Shown: piece after piece, positions 45,965 through 57,209 of the stretch
Layout: the number at the start of each line of letters is the position of its first letter
How positions within the stretch are numbered: position 1 is the first letter of the stretch
Source of the DNA: Solanum dulcamara
Taxonomy: Eukaryota > Streptophyta > Magnoliopsida > Solanales > Solanaceae
Direction of reading: 5' to 3'
Assembly (NCBI RefSeq): GCF_947179165.1
Contig: NC_077242.1
Coordinates: 49,175,097 to 49,239,096 of the forward strand
Length of the DNA stretch: 64,000 nt
Translations under genes and position numbers: made by a program
The notes under the pieces: generated by a model
What the model was told of the DNA's origin: nothing
Seen by the model: only the letters and a program-made list of their open reading frames with translations
Databases searched by the model: none

Positions 45965-46039
45965 CACCTACTCAAAGCAAGTAGGTGATGCACCTACTTG
46001 GAAAAGTAGGTGATGCACCTACTTAGGTTCAAGTAGGTG
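45965..46039. repeat. Three tandem hairpin units in solo LTR H
   Basis: Inverted pairs CACCTACT/AGTAGGTG (45965-45972 and 45980-45987), CACCTACTT/AAGTAGGTG (45991-45999 and 46004-46012) and CACCTACTT/AAGTAGGTG (46016-46024 and 46031-46039), with loops of 7, 4 and 6 bases. Units are separated by 3 bases. Confidence 0.9.
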
Positions 46040-48164
46040 ATGCAGCAGCTTAGGGTGGACCCCACTACCACATGGCAGCATGTGATTGGCCACATGGGTT
46101 AAGGTGGCAACTTAGGAGGCTTCCACGTGTCACCCCTATGGGGATACCATGTGTGACCTTCTAAAGAGGTATATATATGTTATGTGACTCTTAAGTTCAG
46201 TTTTTATCCAAAACATCAGCCAAAGGATAAGGAAAAAAATGTGGAGAACAAAAAAAGGAAGGCAGCCATGGTTTGGAAAAATTAAAGGTAAGTTCTTCAA
46301 ATGTTCCTCCATGAATTAATTATCTATGGTGTTACTCAACCACATGGATGTGTATATTTTTACCTTATGATGTCTACGGAACCATATCTTCAGCTTTACA
46401 CTTGGAACAAATAAGAGAAAGTTGAAGAAACACGTTAGATGCAAGAAGAAAGGGGCTACGGGTTTGGCCCTTTGGAGGTGAGCCTCCTACTTTAGTTTTG
46501 TGAATTAATTATTTAAGGTATCCCATGGTTATATAACGGTGTTTAATAGCATAAAATCACAATTTGGGGCAGCGAAGAAGTGTCACAAATAGTCCACTCC
46601 ATTTCAGCACATCAAGAGATTTCCGGGTAAGGTAAGACCTTTCCTTTCAATTTGGAGTTTATGGTGTTGTTATGAAGTGTATTATATGTTGTTTAAGTGT
46701 CTGGAAATGCAAAAACATCATAGAGATGCTTGACTTTAGAAATAACCTAATTTAAAGTCGCTATAGTTAAATTGTAGTCGAAATAAGGTGTTGTCCGTGT
46801 GAGGTGCTGCTGCAGGTGTGTGGTGTTGTGTTACAGGGACTAAAAGTATTATAAAAGGGGTGTGGGAGCTTCTGGTTTCAGCAATCTGACCCTCCGTTTC
46901 ATATAGTTAAAGGTTTTGCAAAATGGAAACTAGAAACCCTATTTTGGTATCGTGGTTTCGAGCGAGTCATTTGCAGTTTGTGTTGTATTATGTTGGTGTG
47001 AACTTCTTATACATGTGCTGCAGGTTGTTGTTGTTGGTTGTCTGTATTTATTAGGAGTGTAATTGGAAATTTGTATAGGGCATATTATAGGGGAGGTGCT
47101 TCCCGATTTCTGTTAACTCCTTAACTAGTTAAGGAATTAGTCAAGAAGGCGAGCGAGGGGTTGAGTTCTATGAATACTCATATGTATTCTAACATGATGG
47201 AAATATAAGGATTGTTGATAATTTTATTACTTTCATGTTACTTACGTTCAAGGAACGACGAGGCGAATGGGATAAAGAGTAACCCATAAGAGGTATGTAA
47301 AGCTAACGTTTCCTTCTTTTGGCATGTTTTGACATAAGTATGTAAAGCCTGTCTCTATTTTCTTTTGGGCATGTCTTAGATTTAAGTGAAAAATTATATG
47401 TGTATGAATCCTAGGGTAATTCTATTCATGAGCTCTGAACATGATTCATGATTCATAATTCGTGGTCACTTCTGAATGTTAAAACTCTTAAAGTAGTTAA
47501 GCTACCATCCCTCAAGTCTTCTATATGCTGGAAAGTAGTGTATGTAAATCTAACATTTCCTTCTTTGATAAATGCCAAGTGTAATTCACAATTCTTATGT
47601 ACTCCTTGATGAAAGCACTCTTACAGTAATCGAACTAGGGCTTCTCAAGCCTTCCATACGTTAGAAAGGGATGAGTATGTGAAGCTACCCTTTCTTCTCT
47701 TTTGGCATGACTTAGATGTAAGTATTATGTATATGAAATTGGGAGTTATTCCACTCTTAAAACTCTGAGTGTGATTTAAGGCTCTTGTTCACTTCTTACT
47801 GATTAGAACTCCTGTAACAAGTTGAGTCATTACTTTTCAAGTCTTCTATATGATAGAAAGTGGTACATGTAAAGCTTGTATTTTCCTACTTCTAGAAAGA
47901 CTGCACTATAGGTACTATAAGACATGGATTTGGAGATAGCTCCATTTATAGATTATGGATGTAGCTCATGACTTATACCCAACTTTGAATGATAAGGGCC
48001 TTGAAGTAGTTTAACTATGACTCTTGAGCCTACTATAGGTTGAATAGTATTGGGTTGTGTAAGCTCTTATACCTAGGGGCTCTTGAACATGCTTTATGGT
48101 GATATCTAAGGGATGTTTGATATATTGCAGAGTTTTGCGTGTAAGTATATGCATTATGATATAA

Positions 48165-48480
48165 ATGGATCGAGCCGAACGTACCTCAACATATCTTGCT
48201 ATGTAAGGATCAGGTCGTACGTTCTACGGTATGTTATGTTGTTTATGGATCAGGCCATCATACCTCGGCATTTTTACATGATATACGGATTGGGCTGTTG
48301 TACCTCGGCATTGTTATGTGATATACAAATTGGGCCATCATTCCTTGGCATTATTATATGATATACGGATTGGGTCATCATTCCTCAGCATTTATATAAG
48401 ATATGTGGATCGGGCTGTCATTCCTCGACGTGTACTTTGTATATACACGGATCGGGTTGTACGTTCCATAGTGCTAATGG
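48165..48480 (+). repeat. Spacer minisatellite in solo LTR H, about 8 units
   Basis: Degenerate units of about 35-48 bases, each with a core like GGATTGGGCCATCATTCC followed by TCGGCAT and an AT-rich spacer (TTATATGATATAC). Cores start near 48167, 48208, 48246, 48287, 48328, 48367, 48416 and 48459. The F LTRs have only about two comparable AGTCCCTCACTAGAAGG-type units in the corresponding zone. Confidence 0.75.
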
Positions 48481-49177
48481 TATATATGCTCTTATGATGA
48501 CAAAATGATATAGTTATTACACAAGTCCCCGAATGGTCTAGATACAGTACGTGATGATAGCATGTATGCCTTTATTTTTATAAAATGCAGGTATGGTAGA
48601 TGGCTAAATGTTATACTTGCCCCATGCATCCCTATTTCAGTTGTTATCTCAGTTATGATATTTTATGCTTTATATACTCAGTACATATATCGTGCTGACC
48701 CCCCTTTCCTCGGAGGGCTGCGTTTTATGCCCATAGGTACACATGTTCATTTTAGGGATCCGCCAGCTTAGGGTTTCCACTCAGCTATGTCGGAAGTGCT
48801 CTATTGTTCTAGAGCCTAGATTTTGGTGCTGACCTTCTAATGTATATATTTGTTTCTTTAGGTTTACGGTGGGGTCCCTATCCCGCCATATGTTACTGTT
48901 AATATTCTTAGAGGGTATGGGTTACACATGTAAGTTCTGTTTAGTTATGTCTATGTGATGTATTATAAATATCAAGATACTATGGCAATGTTGTCGGCTT
49001 GCACGCCCTTTCATGATAAGATACAAATGAAAGAGGCTGCAGGCTATGAAAATGCTATGACCCACTGGGATTCTTATGTATAGTTCTTATATATTGATTG
49101 TTACATCTGATAATTAAGTATACGGGGTCCAGGTCAGACCCCAGTTGTGGCCTACGGGGTTGGGTCATTACAGTATT

Positions 49178-50198
49178 GCTTTCCAGCCTCAAACCAATGG
49201 ATAAGCCAAAAGAATGATCCAATCTTTGGAGGATATGTTGAGGGTATGTGTCACTAATTTTAGAGATAGTTGGGATGATAATTTTCCAATGATTAAATTT
49301 GCCTACAATAATAGTCATCACTCTAGCATCCAAATGACTCCTTTTGAAGCTTTGTATAGGAAAAGGTGTAGGTCCCTGGTGAGATGGTTTGAAGTGGTTG
49401 AGATGGTATTTATTGGTTCCAAGTTGGTATTTGATGCAATGGAGAAAGTAAAGTCCAACAGAGAAAGATTGAAGATGGCTCAAACTCGCCAAAGTAATAT
49501 TCAGACAAAAGAAGAAGAGACCTTGAATTTGATATGGATGATTGGGTTTATTTAAAGGTTTTACCAATGAAAGATGTAATAAATTTTGGTAAGAAAGGGA
49601 AGTTGAGTCCTAGATATGTGGGACCCTATATGATATTGAATCTTATTGGCAAAGTGGTGTATGAGTTACACTTGCAATTTGAGTTTGCTATCGTTCATCC
49701 GGTATTTTATGTATCGATGTTGAGGAAGTTTGTGGTTGATTCAAATTCTATTGTACTATTGAAAAATATGAATCTTGAAGAGAACTTGACCTATGAGGAG
49801 GGTCAGGTGGAAAGTTTAGACCGGAAAGTGAAGAGGTTAAGAAACAAAGAGGTTGCATCTGTTATGGTATTGTAGAGAAATCAACAAGCAGAGAGTGTTA
49901 CATGGGAAGCAGAAGCGGACATGATGAAGTGATATTCGTATCTCTTTCCTTCCACTCAAGCCTAAGGTACTAAGTCATTCATGCTCATATCATTTAAACA
50001 CCTACATTTCAGTTTTTCCTATGTCATTCATATGCATGCATATTTATGAAGTTGATTTTAAATTCATGGTTTATGTTGGGTTTGAAAATCTCATGGTTTA
50101 TGCATCTCTATGTTTCATCGCATTCATGTTGGGTAGCTCGTCCTCTTTCCATATCGCTTCTATAATAGTTGAATCTTGTTCGAGGATGAATGTTCCCA
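49178..50198 (+). pseudogene. Element B integrase end and chromodomain
   Basis: Resumes after solo LTR H with the FQPQTNG block. The next codons are a stop and AKRMIQSLEDML, with Lys (49208-49210) where the third catalytic residue, Glu, should be. FAYNNSHHSSIQMTPFEALY and RWFEVVEMVFIG follow. Positions 49534-49875 are open: VYLKVLPMKDVINFGKKGKL, PYMILNLIGKVVYEL, HPVFYVSMLRK, then a chromodomain LTYEEGQVESLDRKVKRLRN with a stop replacing Trp in the WRN motif. The TWEAEADMM end is intact near 49900. Confidence 0.85.
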
Positions 50199-50210
50199 AG
50201 GTGGAGATAT
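50199..50210 (+). other. Polypurine tract of element B
   Basis: AGGTGGAGATAT lies directly before TGTAAGACCC and matches the sequence before the C 3' LTR (AGGTGGAGATA). Confidence 0.7.
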
Positions 50211-52302
50211 TGTAAGACCCAAAAGTTGAAAAGTCGAAATAAAGGAAAAAAAATTGGGACAATGGACTAGTTAAGAGTCTACTACTTGACCTATGAGTCA
50301 TAGGAACTCCTACGGATTGTACGAGTGACTCGTAGGGTTAGTAGGGAGGTTGAACATTTGATTAAGTCTTGAACTGGGTTTATGTGTCAATTTGATGACC
50401 AATAGGAATGGTGATGATTCATACGGTGAGTCGTGGAGTCGATCCCTGACTTTGTGAAATTGACAAGTTTCAGGACTCTTGCTACGACTAAACAGGACAA
50501 GTCATAGAATATTTTATGAGTCATAGGAAACTTTTAGAGGCTTAGGGTTTCTCAGACTCTACAGTTGAGTCATTTCTACAACTCATGGAAACGTCTAAGA
50601 CTCGTATGGGGTGACTCGTAGGGTTCAAACAAGGTTTAATGAGGGGTATTTTGGGTCTTTCCCTATAAGTTTCTTAATGTATGTGGACGTTTTTGGGACT
50701 AGATTCTTATTTACTAACTAACCTATGTAATCGTAACTCTCTCATTCTCTCATTAATTCCCAAAACCACAAACCTTCTCTCCCAAGGTTCCTCCCAAAGG
50801 TCTTCTTCATCACCAAGCAATTTCTAGGGTTTTTTTCAAGATCAAGTTCCCTTTTTCAAATCTCAAAGCTATAATTCATTAAGGTAAGTGGGACTTCATC
50901 CATTGGTACCTTTAACCCATGTAACCCTATGTTTTCTTTCAAATATTTCTTATTATTTTCATTCAAAAAGCCCTAATTTCAATGATTTTGCATTAGGTCT
51001 TCTTATTCATAGAGTATTATATGATTATTGATTAAATTATGCATCTAATTGATACTATTTTCATAAATTATGTATGGGTTGGTATAAGGAATATGATCAT
51101 GCATGTTTTCAATAAAATTTCTTGATTTCCAAAGAAAATTATTTATGTATTTAAGTTTCTACTCTAATTTCAAGTATAAGCTATGATTGTGGATCTTAAT
51201 TTTCTTCAATATATGAATTTCATGAAAGTTATAGAAAGAGGTGACTTAATATCCCTAATTGGTAACCTAGGAACCAAATGCTATATATTATGCAAGTATG
51301 ATTTATGATGTTGAAAGACTTTTACTCAAATCGCAATTATAATTTGAAACTGAGCTACTCTATTAGTTTTGAAACCTATGAACAAGTTTATGAATATATG
51401 TTAAGTATGATTACTATGTTATGTATTCCGTGGGATTTGAGTTAGCACCGAATGAGACTTGAGGTGAGGGATCGACCTATGAGGTCCTTATATAAAGTCT
51501 CTAGTCTCATAACTACGTGACATTGTAGGATTTTCTTTTATGGCCTGGCTAGTGGATCCACATATAGCGGATGTTCATGAACCTCCTAGCGGAGTAGAGT
51601 CTACCTTGGCAAGTAGACTCTTTCTTTAGTTGAATAGGGAAACATCGGGATTCCATATTATAGCTCTCATGGTCTTATTATTGGTTATGGTTCTATACTA
51701 GATATATATACTCTTTTTATGTACTCTTTATGATCTCATGTCTGTCTTTCAAATACTTTGATCAACTATGGTTTTCTCATGACTCTACTTATCATTTATA
51801 TAGCATGTATATTATTTGACCATTATATCTCATGTTTATATTGCACAGCATGCCCACATACTTAGTATATTCAAACGTACTAACACATACTTTATTGCCT
51901 ACATTGTATTAAAATATAGGGGTCGACGATCACATTCATTCTCCACAAGGCTAGATTGAGTTACTACACTCCGTTATCTATGAGTCCTCATCTATTTGAG
52001 GGCAAGATTATTAGTTCTCATTTCTTTTGTTTTGAAATTCTTTGTTATTCTACATTGAGGGTGAGCTAAGGACATGTCTTATCCCCCGCCCCTATTGACA
52101 AGTAGAGGCTAGATTGACACAAATGTACAATCTATGTTGTCGTATTTTCAAACTTCTTATGATACATTTTCTTAAGACTTTCTTAAGTTTTTTCCACTTT
52201 ATTACCCCTTATTAATGCTTACAATATGTCAAGAGGATTGGTTGGAGCCCTTCGGAGTTTTGAGTGTCATTTCACACCTAGGACCTAGCTTGGGTCGTGA
52301 TA
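50211..52302 (+). repeat. Element B 3' LTR
   Basis: TGTAAGACCC to GGTCGTGATA, 2092 bp. Its last 740 bp match the truncated 5' LTR at 7550-8290. U3 has palindromes such as CTATGAGTCATAG (50291-50303) and TATGAGTCATAG near 50515. A splice-donor-like AAGGTAAGTGGG lies near 50880. The following 5 bases are ATTCA, but the partner duplication is lost with the 5' end. Confidence 0.88.
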
Positions 52303-52307
52303 ATTCA

Positions 52308-52699
52308 CTATAAGAAAGACCTCAACAGAATTAGATTCCCAAGGAACCCTTCTTTCTAATCTTAAACACAATTTAAGGCTTCAACAAGTACTCAAAACTA
52401 TCAAATAGTATTTAGTTTTCATGTTCATAAAAATCTACCTTCCAAAATAATAAGAAACTATCACTTATACTAGGACAGAAGAGAAATATACTAGCTTTTT
52501 CAATTTTACCCTTAATAAAGTAAGGGCCTTGTTTGGTTGGCTTCCTTTAGGATGAATTTATAAAAATTCATCAATTAGCATGGCTAACTTGTGCTTTCTC
52601 CTTTTTTCTTCTTTCTTTCTTATACTTCAACTTTTGCATGTTCTTAAGCTTCAAGCCTTTATTCCAAATTCTTTTCAAGCCTCTAAAGTTTTGACTTGA
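52308..52699 (-). repeat. Minus-strand D-type LTR fragment and adjoining tail
   Basis: The reverse complement of 52308-52565 aligns with the D 3' LTR (TAAGAAAGACCTC against TTAGAAAGACCTC, CCCTTCTTTCTAATCTT, TATACTAGGA, GGCC-TGTTTGGTT). To about 52620 it aligns with the D tail just upstream of the LTR (AAGGAGAAAG-CACAAGTT against AAGGAGAAGGAACAAGTT). Element B is inserted in it on the left and solo LTR G on the right. Confidence 0.65.
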
Positions 52700-53717
52700 T
52701 GTCATGACCCAATCCCAGGGCCTAGGCGCAACACGGCAAGTGAGAAACCCGAAGGTACCTAACCCAAGTATATTAGCATTCATTTAGCTTTTCATAGGTA
52801 ATAACAATCAATAACAAGAGGAAGAAAAGGGGGAATAAAGTATTAAGGGAGAACATCATAGAATAAGAGCCGTTATAAATCTCAAATCATCCTACATTTG
52901 TGTCCAAACATACCTCTACATATAGACTTGGCGGGGGCTAACACATGTCCCTAGCTCACCCTCAATCTATGTGGAAAATAAATACCATAAAAGGTATCCA
53001 AAAATCTTTACATAACATAAGCTAGAAGAGGGAAGGAATATTGTTCCCGAAACATGGGAACTTACCAAAATAGTAGCCTTCAACGTATCCAACTAGCCAT
53101 GTGGAGGTAAGTGTGGAGCAACACCGGTCCCTACATAATGATATCATGTAGGCGAGAGAGTATGTATTACTACTTTAAATGTACTAAGTATGTAGACATG
53201 AAATTCCATGAAAACGTTAAAGCATTATAAGGTAAAGTACATAAATAGATGCATGCATAGGCAGTCAATATAAATAACATTGAAACATTCCTTTTGTGGG
53301 AAGATGACTATAACCGATAATTAAGACCATGCGAGCTATTAGATAGAATCTAACATAATATCCTAAGTTGGCACGGGGAGACTGCTTGTAGAGTAGAGCT
53401 CCATCAAGCTTCATTTATTTCTTTAAAATTTAGGGTTATTTGTAGATCCACTAGCCTAGCCTATAAGAGCTTCTACATTGGCACATAGTTCAAGAACCTA
53501 TAGGTTATTACTAGGATTCCCTTACCGAATCCCACCTCAATCCTCATTTAGTGCTAAGTCAAATCACATGGAATAGCTTAAATAACATAAGAACATAATC
53601 ATTAATATATCTTTAGATCATCAAAATATCATTTGATAGAATAGCTCATAAAAAACCTTTCATTTGATTCACACAAGTGAGAATTGGCCTTTTACAAGTA
53701 GAATACATCATTCATAA

Positions 53718-56383
53718 TGTAAAGACCCTCCAGGTAATTTTTTAAATAAAGCATTCATTTCATCATTTAGCGCATTCCTGTAGAGACCCCAAGTCATTTA
53801 GGACTTCCAAGCACTAATTATTCTGTAGCTATTCGATTGAGGTAAAATTCTGATTTTAGATGCTTCATTAGGTAATTTTTTGAGTGAATTTTTGAAGAAC
53901 TTTGAAAATTAATTTCTTGGGCTATATAAATCCAATTTTGGTGATTAAAATGTTGAAATTGAAGAAATTTTTCTGAGGAACATGGTGGTAAAATTGACAA
54001 GTTAATTGAAAGCTTCATTTGAGGTAAGATTCACGTTATATCTGCTTCCCTTTCATTTTCGAATTTGATATTTGGTAAATTTTGAGATTTGATATCTTGA
54101 GCATTTTCGATTCGTTTTCAGCAATTCTTGAGGAAAATTATGGGTTTTCGATAAGGAACATCGTGTGTGATTAGTTTCATCTGTCGAGATTTTGTTCTGG
54201 TAAATTTGTTGTTCAAAGTTGCTTCCCCTTAATGTGCTTAGTTTAAAATTTGAAATTCTTGTTGCATGATCATTTCTTGACATTTCCTAACCCTGTCTTG
54301 TGTTTTAAAATAGTTACATGAACTTGGGGTGTTGTTTAGGACAAACTTTTGGGGTTAATTTTGGAATTTAGAATGCGGATCCCATAATTCTTGATTTTGA
54401 CTCCGAAATTGGCCTATCTTCAAATTTGATAATTTTAATGTCAAAGTGACTGTATTGACATTGTGATTCTATTATTGATAATGTGGCAGCATTCAGAGGT
54501 CGTTTGAAAAGGAAAAGTTCTAATTTCATGAGTTGTTGTGCGTGCGGTCGGCCTATAGGTAGGCTATGGTTTTCCTTTCTTTAGACTAGGCATGTTTAGG
54601 GATTTGTATACTGAATTGTATGAGCTTGGGCATTGAGTATGCTAAATTCCTAAAATTCATGTCCTAGGTATTATTATTGGGGAATTCTTGCACTATTAAA
54701 GCATGTCTCCTATTATTTTTGATCATCCATACCTTATGGTGTGTGTTGTTCCTTTGGTTTATGTCTTTGCAAGCATGTTTGTCATTAGTCTAGGCTTATA
54801 TTAGTGTTTCTGTACACTTGCATAATTTTAGTGTCGTCATGCCTTGAAACTTCTCCAACGTCGTCTGGGATAGTTTAGGTCCCTGTAGACTGATACAACA
54901 GAATTGAGTCTGATAGTCTAAGTTTTAGCTAGGAAGTAACACAACTCTGAAACCTTACCTTCATAATTTCCTATTCTTCTATCAGACCCGTATAACTTGG
55001 TTTTTGGTTCTGGAAGTCTAATCATAGATTCTTATTGGAAATGGTTTGAGCTGGTGTGATTTATTGATTAAACTCAAATTGGGGGTACTCCTTGGGAAAC
55101 TCAATTGGCCGTTGATCCTAAAGTTTATTAATTCAACTCTTTTATGGTTCAAGTCCCCAATTCACTCCACCAGGCAGGGTTCAAGTCCTTGCCTTTGTAT
55201 TATTGCCTTGGTTTAAGTCCCTGGACTTACTTAGTCGTGGTTCAAGTCCACCTCCATTATCATCCTTGGTTCAAGTCCATTGCTACTTACTAGCTTTAGT
55301 TTGACCCCTTAGCCACTATTATCTTGGTTCAAGTCCTTGGTCTTTTTTGCATGTAGTTTGAGTCCACAATATCTATTACCTTGGTTCAAGTCCTTGGTCT
55401 CTTATGCATGTGGTTCGAGTCTAGGATTATCTATTACCTTGGTTCCAGTCTTTGGTCTCTTTTGCATGTGGTTCGACTCTATGATTATCTATACCTCGGT
55501 TCAACTCCTTGGTTGTTATCAAATATCAGTTCAAGTCCCTGATACTCTTATGATTCTTTGGTTCTAGTCCTTAACTCTTTTCAGCTTTGGTTAAAGTTTA
55601 AAGATTACAAAATGGTTTGGTTCAAGTCCATAGAAAGTTGTGGTTTTTTTGGAACTTCATCAGATTCTCTCACTTTACTTCAAATATCCTTGCTGCTGTC
55701 GAGCTTATTAAAGTCTATTCAGGTGAAGACTTTTAGACTGGTGCACAAGCACAGCCATTGGGCTTCTAGGAGCCCAACAAATTTAGCTAGTTTCTCTCTC
55801 TTTGTGTGTTTAGTACGCTCGTGTACATTTACTTTTTATTTTTTCTTTTATTGTGATTAGTTTCTCGCATTTTAGTGTACTTTTGCTTATCTTGCTCAGT
55901 AGGCCTGTGATGTCTACTGGGTACCTATTGTTTTTATACTCATACTACACTCTATATCTATTTTTGTGATGCAGGTCCAAGTACTAGCTGTCGACGTTGA
56001 TTCTAGCTAGCTGATGTCTTGATCATAGGCGAAGGTGAGCACATAGCATTATGGATTTACCCTTCTCCCTATGTAAATATATTTTGCCTATGTTTTGATT
56101 TTTGAGAAAGCTTTGATTTTTTGATCCACTTTTTGGACTTATACTCATTTGTAAAGCTCTGTATATGTGACTTCTAGGTTTTGGGATAGTTCTTTTGGTT
56201 TGTATATATTTTATTTGCTTCCATCGTACATTTGTATTTCTATTATTTCATTACTTCTTTTAGTTTAAATTGTTGGTCTTCTACCCTGACATATCATTAC
56301 TCATAATTCTGGAATATGGGTCATCTTGCCTACTGTGGGTTCATAATAGGTCCCGTTATGACCCGAGAAATTAGGTCATGATA
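53718..56383 (+). repeat. Element J 5' LTR, internally deleted
   Basis: From about 53833 (TTGAGGTAAAATTC) it parallels the 3' LTR from 57755 to its end. Its first 115 bases are not seen in LTR2, and about 530 bases of LTR2 (57210-57745) are missing here. It ends GGTCATGATA next to the PBS. It contains the GGTTCAAGTCC minisatellite (55146-55629) and a donor-like GAGGTAAGATT near 54021. Confidence 0.75.
55146..55629 (+). repeat. GGTTCAAGTCC minisatellite in the J 5' LTR
   Basis: About 17 units spaced roughly 25-60 bases apart. Exact GGTTCAAGTCC occurs at 55146, 55178, 55239, 55268, 55326, 55383 and 55619; variants such as GGTTTAAGTCC (55210), GGTTCGAGTCT and GGTTCCAGTCT fall between. The 3' LTR has only about two units (exact copy at 59097) before a deletion. 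The unit matches the B-box consensus of internal Pol III promoters (GGTTCRANTCC). Confidence 0.85.
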
Positions 56384-56386
56384 AGT

Positions 56387-56398
56387 TGGTATCAGAGC
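56387..56398 (+). other. Primer binding site of element J
   Basis: TGGTATCAGAGC, a perfect match to the initiator tRNA-Met PBS consensus and the only perfect one in the window, 4 bases after the LTR end. Confidence 0.92.
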
Positions 56399-56589
56399 CC
56401 CAAGTTCATCAGTCTCATTTGTACAAAGCTAACATCTAGCAGAGTCCTACAGATCAGTGCAGAGACGTCTCTGACTTATCTTCAGGAGGCTATAGGATGT
56501 CTTTAGGAACGTGTCTCTTTTATACCACTATCGTGCAGTGTGTATCTTATCAGTTTCTAGGAATCTCACTTGTTTTACTCTTTTATAGG

Positions 56590-57209
56590 ATGGCTCACAC
56601 GCGCTTTAAGGCTAGGGACCACCCCCAAGCTCATGCTAGGGCTGCATCTCTAGCCCAAGATAAAGAGTAGAGTCTGAAGCCCTTAGTTGATTCATCGCAT
56701 TTTTTTATTCCGAAAGGTGATTCTTTAGTAATGGATCAAGTCTTTAGATCCTCTATGATTACTATTCAGGGCGAGATATTAGGTTTGACCTCATTTTGCT
56801 TGATATGGTGGATTTTGAATTGATTCTAGGCATGGAATGGTTATCCCCTCATCACACAGTCTTGGATTGCTATACCAATACTGTTACCTTATCCATGCCA
56901 GGTATTTCGCCGGTGGTGTGGCAGGCTCTTGCAGTCACACACTAGTTGGGGTGATCTCTTTTGTTCAAGCTTAGAGGTTTGTGGCTGGCGGATGCTTGGC
57001 ATAGTTGGCTTGTGTTAGAGATGTGTGTAAGGAGGTCCCTACGATTAATTCAATACCTATAGTCCGAGAGTTTGCAGATGTGTTTCCAGCTAACTTGCCT
57101 GACCATCTTCCTGATCGCGATATGGACTTCGCCATTGATTTAGAGTTAGGTTCTCATCCTATTTACATCCCACCATACTGTATGGCCCCCGAATAACTCA
57201 AAGAGCTCA
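56590..57209 (+). pseudogene. Element J gag-protease-RT remnants
   Basis: The ATG at 56590 gives MAHTRFKARDHPQAHARAAS, a gag N-terminus, then a stop. Nearly all of gag is missing. Protease pieces follow (GDSLVMDQVFRSSMITIQGE, then in the next frame LLDMVDFELILGMEWLSPHH). The active-site half is absent. Positions 57005-57196 are open and encode the spacer and start of RT (IVREFADVFPANLPDHLPDR, LELGSHPIYIPPYCMAPE), ended by a stop. RT breaks off after LKEL at about 57209, directly against LTR2. Confidence 0.8.

Larger units (their letters stand above)
45628..49172 (+). mobile_element. Solo LTR H, F family, inside integrase of B
   Basis: Begins TGTTACACCCC and ends GGGTCATTACA, and is homologous end to end with the F LTRs. 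There is no PBS, internal region or second LTR, so this is a solo LTR (3545 bp) from LTR-LTR recombination. Flanking 5-mers ATACT (45623-45627) and GTATT (49173-49177) each differ by one transition from GTACT. It is longer than the F LTRs because of extra hairpin units (45965-46039), extra GTATGTAAAGCT segments (47294-47880) and a spacer minisatellite (48165-48480). Confidence 0.85.

Noticed and set aside
48165..48480. CRISPR-like array (repeats with spacers)
   Set aside because: Repeats are degenerate, spacers are themselves related and AT-rich, the context is a plant LTR, and no cas genes are present.
49055..49567. 170-codon open frame on the minus strand
   Set aside because: It spans the end of solo LTR H and the antisense of B integrase. 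It is a shadow of the + strand remnant and crosses an insertion boundary.
55146..55629. Possible cluster of tRNA genes because of repeated T-arm-like GGTTCAAGTCC
   Set aside because: No acceptor stem, D-arm or anticodon arm pairs with any copy, and spacing is too irregular and often too short. Treated as a minisatellite instead.
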